DNA of 64,000 nt from Paenibacillus zeisoli (GTDB taxonomy: Bacteria > Bacillota > Bacilli > Paenibacillales > Paenibacillaceae). Numbering within the stretch: position 1 is the first letter of the stretch; the number at the start of each line of letters is the position of its first letter. The stretch covers positions 124,001 to 188,000 of the forward strand of contig NZ_RZNX01000001.1 of NCBI RefSeq assembly GCF_003994465.1, written 5' to 3'. The position numbers and the translations under genes are program-made. Below are positions 34,936-43,981 of the stretch, piece after piece. The notes below the pieces were generated by a model that did not search any database, was not told the DNA's origin, and was given only the letters and a program-made list of their open reading frames with translations.

Positions 34936-36687
34936 ATGGAAAGACATCTGATTCAACTCGAAAATCCGGTAACTTCATACAATCAGCTTTGTTACCAATG
35001 TCATACAAGGATAATCAGAGAGCTCGGTGAGGGACCGGCAGGAATCTGCCCGCAGTGCTGCTCACAGATGACGGATTATTGGGGGATGACTCTGAGTATA
35101 GGGCCTCAAGGGGAGTATTCAGAAGAATGGATGAAGCGTGCTCTTGATAGGCTGGAGATTATGCCCTTTCAGGATGTTGAATCCGCCGCAGGTCCGGCAA
35201 GGCACGCTCTTGAAGCAGCCTATGAATTAGGGATAGAGGAGTTAAAGCAGCGGGCATTACTTGTATACGCTGATGTGCTGGGGCGAAAAGGATACGTTGC
35301 TGAAGGAGGACAAATTATCCTTGAGGTACAAGCATGGGCAGCTGAGCAGCAGAACTCGTATATTTTGGCAAGAAGTCACCGGTTACTGGCGGGTTTCTTC
35401 AGACGGATTGGTGAGACGGCAAGTGCTTTTGAGCATTCTATTCAAGCCGTTCAGCATACGGAAGAATCTGCTCCTCTTCGTATAAGGGCAGATCATATTC
35501 TTGCTCATGCGATGATGCTTGATGAGACCGGAAATTCCGCTGCTTCAATAACAAAGTATAAGGAAGTCATGGATATAGCCGAGAATATTCAGGATATTCA
35601 TTTAAGTCTAGCAGCGCTTAACAATCGGGCTTATACCTGCGGAGAGACGGGTGATACTGAAGAAGCGTTGGCTCTCGTGAACCAGCTTAGACAGCTCGCT
35701 GAGCAGCAAGGTGTTCCACTGGACGGACTGAAGCTGGACACCATCGCCCGGATCGAGCTTATGCTGGGAAAGCCGGAGGCAGCCGAGACAACGCTGCAAG
35801 CTGTACTTGAGGATAATACGGGCCACCTAATTAGTGAAATGGCAGGATTGCCGGAGTGCCTGCTTACTGCCGCTGAAGCCATGCGGTTACAAGGCAAGCT
35901 TGAGCAAGCTCAATCCATTGTGGATAAAGCCAGGAAAGTATGTGAGAAGCATGGATTTGAAGGGCAAAAGGTAAGAGTAAGACTCGAACAAGCCCGAATC
36001 TTAGCGGCTATGGGGAGATACAGGGAGGCGTATGAGGAGCATGTTGCTTTCCATGACGAAACGGAGAACCTCCGTTCACATGAAAACAGAACCCGGGCCA
36101 ATATCCTTCAGACCGTATTTGATACCAAGGAAGCCAGAAGAGCTAGCGAACATTTTCGGGAAATGGCATTTCGTGATGCCCTGACCGGACTGCACAACCG
36201 CAGGTATTTGGATGAGCAAATGGACGGGCTTATCCAGGAAACCTTGATGAGAGGGGAGACAGTGACGGCTATGGTCATTGATCTCGATCATTTCAAGAGA
36301 ATTAATGACAGTTATTCGCATCAGATCGGGGATCTGGTTCTGGTTAAAGCTGCGGGAATCTTGAGAAATGCAGCCAAGCGAGCGGCAGCGATAGCTGCCC
36401 GCTATGGAGGCGAAGAGTTCGTCATCCTTGCCACAGGCCTGAATGAGAAAGAAGCTGCCGAGCTGGCTGAGGATGTACGCCTGGCTATCAGCTCCGCTGA
36501 ATGGAATGAGATTGCCGAGTCGCTCTCTGTCACAACAAGTATAGGGGTATGCACCTCTTCGGAAGGCTGCTCCAATCGGAGAGAGCTTCTGGGTGCGGCA
36601 GATCATAATTTATATACAGCCAAGCGCTCTGGGCGAAATAGAGTAATTGGCACCAGTATGAGCCGAATGGAATGCGCAAGTGTATGA
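34936..36687 (+). CDS. Zinc-ribbon / TPR / GGDEF diguanylate cyclase
   Basis: 583 residues, no membrane segment. An N-terminal zinc-ribbon-like motif pairs Cys19-x2-Cys22 with Cys38-x2-Cys41. A long helical TPR-type region (about 65-390) follows, for example RHALEAAYELGIEELKQRAL and SLAALNNRAYTCGETGDTEE. A coiled linker leads to the GGDEF domain (about 415-575). The active motif is GGEEF at 491-495, preceded by FRDALTGLHNRRYLD and DLDHFKRIND, so c-di-GMP synthesis is plausible. The inhibitory RxxD site is RAAA here, so product feedback is probably absent. It stands alone, ended by a long hairpin. Confidence 0.88.
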   Translation: MERHLIQLENPVTSYNQLCYQCHTRIIRELGEGPAGICPQCCSQMTDYWGMTLSIGPQGEYSEEWMKRALDRLEIMPFQDVESAAGPARHALEAAYELGIEELKQRALLVYADVLGRKGYVAEGGQIILEVQAWAAEQQNSYILARSHRLLAGFFRRIGETASAFEHSIQAVQHTEESAPLRIRADHILAHAMMLDETGNSAASITKYKEVMDIAENIQDIHLSLAALNNRAYTCGETGDTEEALALVNQLRQLAEQQGVPLDGLKLDTIARIELMLGKPEAAETTLQAVLEDNTGHLISEMAGLPECLLTAAEAMRLQGKLEQAQSIVDKARKVCEKHGFEGQKVRVRLEQARILAAMGRYREAYEEHVAFHDETENLRSHENRTRANILQTVFDTKEARRASEHFREMAFRDALTGLHNRRYLDEQMDGLIQETLMRGETVTAMVIDLDHFKRINDSYSHQIGDLVLVKAAGILRNAAKRAAAIAARYGGEEFVILATGLNEKEAAELAEDVRLAISSAEWNEIAESLSVTTSIGVCTSSEGCSNRRELLGAADHNLYTAKRSGRNRVIGTSMSRMECASV

Positions 36688-36711
36688 TTCAGCGTCATTT
36701 AGGCAAAATTA

Positions 36712-36766
36712 GCAGAAGAGGCTGCTCACTCCTGACTTAAAGTTGGAGATGAGCAGCCTCTTCTGC
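36712..36766. terminator. 17-bp perfect stem hairpin after the GGDEF gene
   Basis: GCAGAAGAGGCTGCTCA and its exact complement at 36750-36766, with an inner CTCC/GGAG extension. No T-run follows, so it could be a terminator or mRNA-end stabiliser. Confidence 0.65.
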
Positions 36767-36859
36767 AATGGCTTCAAAAAACATATGTAATAAATGTTGA
36801 CATAATAGAAAAATGAAAATACAATCAGGTAAGTAACTTAACGTGTGAGGAGACCTGAC

Positions 36860-37276
36860 ATGGATGTAATAGATGAATTATACCAGCGTGTTGCTTTTCA
36901 AATTCCAACGGAAGAATTCATTCATATCATACAATTATTGGTCCGGAAAAAACAAGATGATATTGATTACATCAAGAACAAAATTGCGCAGTATGAGCAA
37001 AAAAGGAGAAAGGAAGAAGCGATGTACCAATCGCTCTCTCCGATCCGCAAGCTTTTTACAGGGCGGCCTCCGAGTCATCATACAGCTGTGGAATATATGG
37101 TATATGTCAAGGAACCTTTCAAAAAGATTGAAGTGATTAAGAGAGAGATCAGAGAGCTTGCGCGTGTATTGAAGCGAATTGAGGATAATCCTGACTCGGA
37201 CGAAATTATGCTCTCTACTCATCTTATCAATCAGCTTACCCAGCAGGAAAGAGAGGATCAGATAGATGAACGTTGA
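36860..37276 (+). CDS. Coiled-coil protein translationally coupled to the ammonium transporter
   Basis: 138 residues from ATG 36860, eight bases after AGGAG; an in-frame GTG at 36845 overlaps that site. The product is highly charged and helical: MDVIDELYQRVAFQIPTEEF at the start, heptad-like KKQDDIDYIKNKIAQYEQKR, and a second long helix with FKKIEVIKREIRELARVLKR. No membrane segment. Its 3' end overlaps the ammonium transporter start by 11 bases, the place where a P-II gene (glnK) is usual, but it has none of the P-II T-loop features. I do not recognise the family. Cotranslation suggests a partner or regulator of the transporter (inference). Confidence 0.7.
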   Translation: MDVIDELYQRVAFQIPTEEFIHIIQLLVRKKQDDIDYIKNKIAQYEQKRRKEEAMYQSLSPIRKLFTGRPPSHHTAVEYMVYVKEPFKKIEVIKREIRELARVLKRIEDNPDSDEIMLSTHLINQLTQQEREDQIDER

Positions 37277-38558
37277 GTCTTTGCATTCTGGCCTGGATAC
37301 CGTATGGGTGGTTCTTACGGCGGCCATGATTTTGCTTATGGAGGGTGGATTCGCGTTAGTTGAAGCCGGATTTGTCCGTTATAAGAATAATGTGAACATC
37401 ATTATGAAGGTTTTTGCGGATATTACGATCGGAACATTATGTTATTATGTCCTTGGGTTTGCCCTGATGTACGGTAAAGATGTGTGGGGCGCCATCGGTA
37501 CTAGTGGATTTCTGCTGCATGGTGATCTTTCTCATTTGAACTTTTCTATCTCCATAGACACCTACTGGCTGTTTCAGGCAGCCTTCGCCATTGCGGTCAT
37601 CTCGATTGTATCGGGTGCAGTTGCAGAGAGGATTAACTTCCGTGTATACCTGCTCTACATTGTGCTTATGACAGCACTGATCTATCCCATCGCGGGTCAC
37701 TGGGTATGGGGGAACGGCTGGCTTGGGTCTTTGGGAATGAGGGATTTTGCCGGTTCTGCCGTAATTCATGCACTCGGTGGATTCTCAGCCTTGGCTGCTG
37801 CCATAGTGATCGGACCGCGCAAAGGAAAATTTACGTCCAAGGGCTCAAGTACGATTGCGCTGCCAAGTAACCTGCCTTTAGCCTCGGTTGGAGCATTCCT
37901 GCTCTGGTTCGGCTGGTTCGGATTCAATGCAGGAAGTACTTTAACGGCGTCAGATGTTCGAATTGGACATATTGCTGTGGTGACGATGTTATCTGCTGCG
38001 GCTGGTGGTGCAGTCACTCTCGTATATACACTTATCCGGTATAATCGATCCGATGCACCGTCCGTTATTAACGGATCTCTTGCTGGACTAGTTGGAATCA
38101 CAGCAGGTTGTGCTTTTGTCAGCGATGGAGCTGCCATATTCATTGGAGCCGTCTCTGGACTTCTCATGATGGCTGCGACGAACTGGCTGGAAGCGAGGAA
38201 GATTGATGATCCTGTCGGCGCATTCCCTGTTCATGCTGTATCCGGAATGTGGGGCACGCTGGCTACCGGCCTGTTCGCTCAAGATGGTGGGCTGCTATAC
38301 GGGCAGGGCTGGCATTTGATTGGTGTTCAGGTTCTGGGCTTGGCAGTACTGTGTGCTTGGGGCTTCGCTCTAACTTGGCTGGGACTCAAACTCATCAACC
38401 GGTGGATTCCTGTGCGTTCGACTGAAGAAGAGGAAGAGATCGGGCTCGACATCAGCTACCATGGCATTATGGCGGCTCATCAGGCACACGATTTCATTGA
38501 TGATGAAGAAAGTTTGTTCAACGAAGTTTTGCGGGAACAAGAAGAACGCAAACTATAG
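37266..38558 (+). CDS. amt: Ammonium transporter, Amt/Rh family
   Basis: 430 residues with about 11 membrane helices. Amt landmarks: AAMILLMEGGFALVEAGFVR near the start, the signature GGFSALAAAIVIGPR with the first pore His in AVIHALGG, FLLWFGWFGFNAGSTL, and AFPVHAVSGMWGTLATGLFA with the second pore His. It transports ammonium into the cytoplasm for assimilation. The cytoplasmic C-terminal tail has DISYHGIMAAHQAHDFIDDE, the DxxxHG region that controls gating. No glnK is adjacent; the overlapping upstream gene encodes a coiled-coil protein instead. Confidence 0.94.
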   Translation: MNVESLHSGLDTVWVVLTAAMILLMEGGFALVEAGFVRYKNNVNIIMKVFADITIGTLCYYVLGFALMYGKDVWGAIGTSGFLLHGDLSHLNFSISIDTYWLFQAAFAIAVISIVSGAVAERINFRVYLLYIVLMTALIYPIAGHWVWGNGWLGSLGMRDFAGSAVIHALGGFSALAAAIVIGPRKGKFTSKGSSTIALPSNLPLASVGAFLLWFGWFGFNAGSTLTASDVRIGHIAVVTMLSAAAGGAVTLVYTLIRYNRSDAPSVINGSLAGLVGITAGCAFVSDGAAIFIGAVSGLLMMAATNWLEARKIDDPVGAFPVHAVSGMWGTLATGLFAQDGGLLYGQGWHLIGVQVLGLAVLCAWGFALTWLGLKLINRWIPVRSTEEEEEIGLDISYHGIMAAHQAHDFIDDEESLFNEVLREQEERKL

Positions 38559-38598
38559 AAGACAACAAGACAAACAAGATATGTAAGTCATACTGAAG

Positions 38599-38628
38599 AT
38601 AACTCCTGGTATCAGGGGTTATTTTTTT
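38599..38628. terminator. Terminator after amt
   Basis: ATAACTCCTG-GTA-TCAGGGGTTAT stem followed by a T run. It overlaps the last codons of the convergent LacI-type gene (stop at 38612). Confidence 0.82.
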
Positions 38629-39637
38629 GTGGTTGTCTTGTTGATTGCCGCCATACCAGGCTTGTATCAAGATATACCGTTTCGTTATGACGATCGGGCC
38701 TGTCAATTCTGTTCATCAGAGACTCGACAACACGGATACCCAATTCATAGGGGTATGTATGTACGGTAGTTAGGGCGGGTTCGATAATTGCTGAATTTGG
38801 AACATCGTCAAATCCAGTAACCTCAATGTCAGTCGGAATTTGATAGCCTAGGCTCTTAAGAGAACGAATTACACAAATGGCAATATCGTCGTTTGCACAT
38901 ACAAAGGCCGTAGGCAGCTTTTTTAAAGATTTAATTTGTGATGTCATCCAATCAACGGACAAATAGGGATTTGTATCTTCGAGTTGGATACTGAATTGAC
39001 TGGAGTTGCTGAGGCCCCCCTGTGAAAGAGCACGTGTGAAGCCAAGCCAGCGTTCATAAAAGCTCCTGCAATGATTCGCATCTCCAATGAAGCCGATATC
39101 TTGATGCCCCCGATCTATCAAATCCTTGGTAAGTTGGTAAGTCGATAACTCATTCTCGACCATAATGACATCGTATTTGTGATGTTCGAACAGGGAATTG
39201 GGCAGCGAATCAATAAAAACCGTAGGAATGCCTGTGCCTAGCACTTTCTGCATGTACAGTTTATCGAAGATTTCCACGCTGATGATCCCGTCAAGATTCG
39301 ACTGTTGTATATTCACAGGCAGGTTGCCTGAAAGGATATCCTCTGGTTTCACTAATGTCAGTATCAGATTGTAGCCATTTGCACTTAGACTTGTCTCAAT
39401 CCCTCTGATGGTCTCGGAATAAAAGCTAATCGCATTGATATCACTTCGGGTCAACAGAGCAATATTCTCAATCTTCATTTGGGAGTAGTTCTTATATTTA
39501 AGATCCGCCGCTTTCTGGATTACCTTGTTTCTGGTTTGCTCCGGAATTTGAGGGTGGTTATTAAGCGCTTTCGACACTGTGTTTCGGGATAGTCCAAGGG
39601 CATCAGCGATGTCCTGAATCGTTATTTTCTCTGCCAT
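38612..39637 (-). CDS. LacI-family regulator of the fructan hydrolase locus
   Basis: 341 residues from ATG 39637 (AAAGGAG eight bases upstream; a start at 39658 is upstream of that site). Helix-turn-helix: ITIQDIADALGLSRNTVSKA. The effector domain shows IENIALLTRSDINAISFYSE, DIGFIGD, AFVCANDDIAICVIRSLKSL and TGFDDVPNSAIIEPALTTVH. It is divergent from the GH32 gene across 408 bases that contain a LacI-type palindrome and a strong promoter. It is therefore probably the local repressor or activator, with a sugar effector such as fructose or sucrose (inference). Confidence 0.88.
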   Translation of the reverse strand: MAEKITIQDIADALGLSRNTVSKALNNHPQIPEQTRNKVIQKAADLKYKNYSQMKIENIALLTRSDINAISFYSETIRGIETSLSANGYNLILTLVKPEDILSGNLPVNIQQSNLDGIISVEIFDKLYMQKVLGTGIPTVFIDSLPNSLFEHHKYDVIMVENELSTYQLTKDLIDRGHQDIGFIGDANHCRSFYERWLGFTRALSQGGLSNSSQFSIQLEDTNPYLSVDWMTSQIKSLKKLPTAFVCANDDIAICVIRSLKSLGYQIPTDIEVTGFDDVPNSAIIEPALTTVHTYPYELGIRVVESLMNRIDRPDRHNETVYLDTSLVWRQSTRQPQKNNP

Positions 39638-39717
39638 TTCATGTACTCCTTTAACCAAAGCAGTTTGTGATTTTTTATCAGCTATTAGTCAATATAGTAA
39701 CACAAAAAATGCGCGTA

Positions 39718-39729
39718 TATATCGATATA
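39718..39729. promoter_or_regulatory. LacI-type operator candidate
   Basis: 12-bp palindrome TATATCGATATA with a central CG, 80 bases upstream of the LacI gene and 60 bases before the divergent promoter. Confidence 0.5.
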
Positions 39730-39780
39730 ATCCTTACAATTGCGATGTTCATTGATGATCCACTCAACATTAAAATTCGG

Positions 39781-39809
39781 TTGACACCATTTCTATGCAA
39801 GCGTATACT
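39781..39809 (+). promoter_or_regulatory. Sigma-A promoter of the GH32 gene
   Basis: TTGACA (39781-39786), 17-base spacer, TATACT (39804-39809). A small palindrome AACACAAAGTGTT (39819-39831) sits at the transcription start. The untranslated leader to the GTG at 40046 would be about 230 bases long. Confidence 0.75.
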
Positions 39810-40045
39810 TCTTTATTGAACACAAAGTGTTTATTTTTGTAAACATAAATGTAAATAAAAACTAAAGAGAAATGTAAACTGGAAGCATGATTTCGTGGTG
39901 AGAATTACTTTGGAATTTCTTCAGTACGTTCAGGGAAAGGAGGGGGCTATGCGATTATAAACTTGGCTGATATATTTGTAATTCTGCTCTATTTCCAGGT
40001 GTAAGCAATGATATTCATGTCTGCATAACAGGGAGAGGGATAAAT

Positions 40046-43000
40046 GTGAACCAACGGGCTAATTCAGCATTCAAGGGGTTAATAGTAGCATTAATGATAA
40101 TTTCCATAGTGATTCCTGTAAGCGATTATGCGGGAGCAGAACAGCGAAATAGCAAGGAGTTATCCATGACTAATCAATTTAATGTAAGCGTTACCAATAC
40201 AAATACGAATCTTACCAAATGGAACGTTATCGGTGGAGGGAAGATGATCGATAGTCCCGATGGACTGCAGTTAGTTTCCGGTTCCAATGAGACTATGATG
40301 GCTATCTCTGCCACGAAATCAGGGGATTTCATTTATGAAGCTGATGTGATGGTCAAAGACATAGAGGCAGATACCGGCTTGGTTTTTCGTTCTAATCAAG
40401 ATGGTCGGTCCTCCTATATGCTGTAGATTATCCCTAAAGATGGGCTGCTCAGATTGCAAGATGCGAATGAGGGGGCTGGAAGACTTAAAGAAGAACGCCA
40501 AGTCGATCTGAAGCGAGATGAGATTTATCATCTGAAAGTCAGAGCGGAAGGATCTAATCTTAAAGTATATTGGGGGGCGAATTATAAACCTGTTATTGAT
40601 GTTACGGATACAGCCTATCCCGAAGGTTATTTGGGACTGAACGTGCGGAATGGATCTGCATTTTTTCAGAATATTCTGGTAAGCGACCTGCACACCAACC
40701 TTTCGAATGAGATTTTGACACGTGGAGAGTGGCAGCCTCATTTAAAGGGGACCAAAGCATCAGCCCAAAGTAAGGAAAACGCCATCAAGGTGTACAATAC
40801 CGCGGCTGATGATCTAGAGATGGAGGGTGACATTACGCTTAATGATGGATCCCCAAATGCCAATGCAGGGCTATTATTCAGGGGGAGTAAAGATGGATCA
40901 GCGGGTTATGTGGCTTCTATCCAAGGTCAGGGAGACCAGGTACAAGTTCTTTTAATGCGCGCAAATGGCACGATTGTTAGCAAGTCTGCACGTCTGTATC
41001 CTGGAGGGAGTGACAGCAAGCATCATCTCGAGATCAATGCCTCGGGTGACCGTATACAGATATTTATGGATGGCTACACACCTGCAGCTATTGATATTAA
41101 GGATAAAAGCTATACAAATGGTTATTCTGGAATGATTGTTAATCAAGGCACTGCCTATTTCCAGGACATCTATCTGACGCAGGCTACGGATTACTATACG
41201 GAGAGATATCGCCCACAGTATCATTATTCACCAGCAAGGGGCCCGGCAAGTGACCCGAACGGAATGGTATATTTTGAGGGAGAGTACCATTTGTTCCACC
41301 AGGATGGCGGACAGTGGGCTCATGCAGTGAGTAAGGATATGATTCACTGGAAAAGGCTCCCGATTGCTTTGGCTTGGAACGATTACGGCCATGTATGGTC
41401 TGGATCTGCTGTTGCCGATCTAACCAATGCCTCGGGGTTGTTCACCAATACAGGCGGCAAAGGATTGATCGCCTATTATACATCTTTTACACCTGATGCG
41501 CAGAATGGGAACCAGAAAATTGGTCTGGCTTACAGTACAGATGCTGGCCGGACTTGGACTTATTCGAAGGAACATCCCATTGTTATCCAGAACCCCGGCA
41601 AGAATGACACCGACCCAGGCGGATGGGATTTCCGGGATCCGAAAGTCGTCCGTGATGAGGCCAATAACCGCTGGATTATGGTTGTCTCCGGTGGGGATCA
41701 CATTCGCTTCTTCAGCTCCAACAATTTAATCGATTGGACCTTAACCGACAACTTCGGATATGGAGCGTATATACGCGGCGGAGTATGGGAGTGTCCTGAT
41801 TTGTTCCAGCTTCCGGTAGATGGGAATGGAGGCCGCAAATGGGTGTTGATGATCAGCACGGGAGCGAATCCCAAGACAGGTGGCTCGGATGAGGAGTATT
41901 TCGTAGGCGAGCTTACTCCAGATGGAAAGTTCAAGAATGACAATCCTGCCGGAAAGGTATTAAAAGCCGATTGGGGCAAAGAATTTTACGCCTCTTCTTC
42001 TTTCTCCGATGTTCCTGGAGGACGCCGGATCCTGATGGCCTGGATGACGAACTGGGATTATCCTTTCAGCTTCCCTACGGCTCCTTGGAAAGGAGAATTG
42101 ACGATCCCAAGAGAACTGTCCTTGAAATCAACGAATTCGGGGATTCGGTTGATTCAGACACCGATAGCGGAGTTAAACTCACTCCGGAAACCTCTTGTCT
42201 CTGTCAAGAATCGACTAGTTACAGAATCGCAGGAGAACCTGCTTGAAGGTGTGAAATCAGGTGCTTATGAAATCGAGGCCGTCCTGCAGCTGCCCGAACA
42301 GGATGCAGCTTCGGAGTTCGGATTCAACCTACGTACAGGTGGAGACCAACATACTGTGGTTGGTTATAACAAAGCCAAACAAAAGTTGTATGTAGATCGG
42401 TCAGCATCTGGAGCCACGGATTTCTCTAATCTGTTCACCACACTTCATGAAGCACCGCTTGCCCCATCTGGCAATCAGGTGAAAATACGTGTATTCGTGG
42501 ATGAGTCTTCAATAGAAGTCTTCGGTAATGATGGGGAGGTTGTAATCTCTGATGTCATTCTTCCCGATTCGGCACGAAGGGGGATGAGTTTTTATACCAA
42601 AGGCGGTGCTGTAAAAGTTATCTCCATGAAGGTACACGCGATGGATAATATCTGGAGGTTCTCAGGATCATCTGATACTAGGGTTATTATGGACCGTTCA
42701 GAAATGGAACTGACAACTGGGCATACAGAGACCTTGTTTGCCAGTATAGAGAATTCTAAGGGAGCGGCAAAGCCGATCACCTGGAAGTCAAGCCAACCGA
42801 ATGTAATTCAGATCATTTCTTCTGACAATGAGACTGCTGTGATCCGGGCAGTGGGACCGGGAGACGCTGTGATTACTGCCTCTTCAAGCCATGCGATTAG
42901 CGGAAACACTCGGTTCACCGTTAGCAGCGGAGAGTTCAAGACGAATCTTACCGGATGGAAGCCGCAACCATCCACCTCTCTCTGGACCCTGACACCTCGG

Positions 43001-43834
43001 GGGATTCGCGGCAGTTATAACAGTGATGCCAATTATATGGCAGTCGAGAGAGCAGGGAATTTCACTTATGAGGCAGATATGGAGCTGGCTAAGAGCGGCG
43101 GTGCAGGGTCCATCCTATTCCGGGCCAGTGCGGATGGGAATAGCGGATATTATTTTAATTTAGATCCAAATATGAAATCTATCCGATTATTCTATAAAGT
43201 AGAGGGCCGGTTTGAGGAACGGCAGGTGCTTGCTAAAGTGAGCCGGTTTATTCAGAGTGAGAGACAATATCATGTAAAAATTGTTGCAGATGGTCCTCAT
43301 CTTCAGATAGATCTTGATGGGGAACGGATTATTGACCTCAAGGACGGAACATTTGCCGAGGGACAATTCGGGGTCAACGTGTTTGGGGGGCAGGCCTATT
43401 ACCAGAATGTTATGGCGACTCATACATCCGGGGCAGGCCTTGCTAAAGTGCATATCAAGAATGAGAATTCAGGTAAATCTCTTCAGTATGAAAATTCGAT
43501 CAACGGAGCGCCCGTGGCTGTTGCGGTTGATGATGCTAATTCTACAAATCAGGAATGGGTTTTTGTACCTGTTGGTGATGGAACATATTCTATTAGAAAC
43601 ATCGATGACAGAGCTTTGGACCTCGATACCGGACAGAACCGAATTCAGTTGTACAATTACCTTGGATATGATAACCAGCGCTGGACTAAAACCGAGAACG
43701 CTGACGGGACGGTAACGATACGCTCCGTCCATAACGGTAAAGCTTTGGAAGTCTCTCAAGACGGTACGCAGCTGCAGCTTGGAGAGGTGGTCCCTGATTC
43801 ATCGCGCCAGAAATGGCGGCTAACAGGCGAATGA
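40046..43834 (+). pseudogene. Large secreted GH32 fructan hydrolase, interrupted by an in-frame TAG
   Basis: GTG 40046 (GGGAGAGGGA upstream) opens a frame that runs to 43834 except for one TAG at 40424-40426 (codon 127). Both sides are clearly one gene, because sequence similarity continues without a frame change. Order: signal peptide (to about residue 33); CBM66/LamG-like domain 1 (about 45-220, holding the stop); domain 2 (220-385); GH32 catalytic domain (about 390-865) with nucleophile Asp403 (SDPNG), the FRDP motif and acid/base Glu582 (WECPDL); Ig-like Big2 (about 880-960); third CBM66-like domain (970-1125); C-terminal ricin-type trefoil. It would hydrolyse levan or inulin outside the cell. 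Unless the stop is a sequencing error or is read through, only a 126-residue fragment is made. An internal restart near 40454 would lack a signal peptide. Confidence 0.85.
40183..40196 (+). promoter_or_regulatory. Intragenic cre-like site
   Basis: TGTAAGCGTTACCA within the early GH32 coding region matches the cre consensus at all but one defined position. Intragenic cre sites acting as roadblocks are known in Bacillus. Confidence 0.45.
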
Positions 43835-43876
43835 GCCCCACATTCGATTAGATCGAGTGTTATTACATGAGCACAG

Positions 43877-43901
43877 GCCCTTATCCCTCTGGGATAAGGG
43901 C
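43877..43901 (+). terminator. Hairpin after the GH32 gene
   Basis: GCCCTTATCCC-TCT-GGGATAAGGGC, a perfect 11-bp stem 42 bases after the stop. The tail is not T-rich. Confidence 0.55.
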
Positions 43902-43981
43902 TGACTCCTGTGGCAGCCGGTATCAAGAGGAAGCTTCGTTAGCACGCGACGAACAACAATAATTACTAGGAGGAATGTGAA

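Noticed and set aside
36076..36606. 176-codon minus-strand frame
   Set aside because: Antisense to the GGDEF domain, whose motifs are intact on the plus strand.
40424..40426. TAG as a pyrrolysine codon or programmed recoding
   Set aside because: No pyl genes or recoding structure are visible in the window, and the position is inside a carbohydrate-binding module, not an active site. A mutation or error is simpler.
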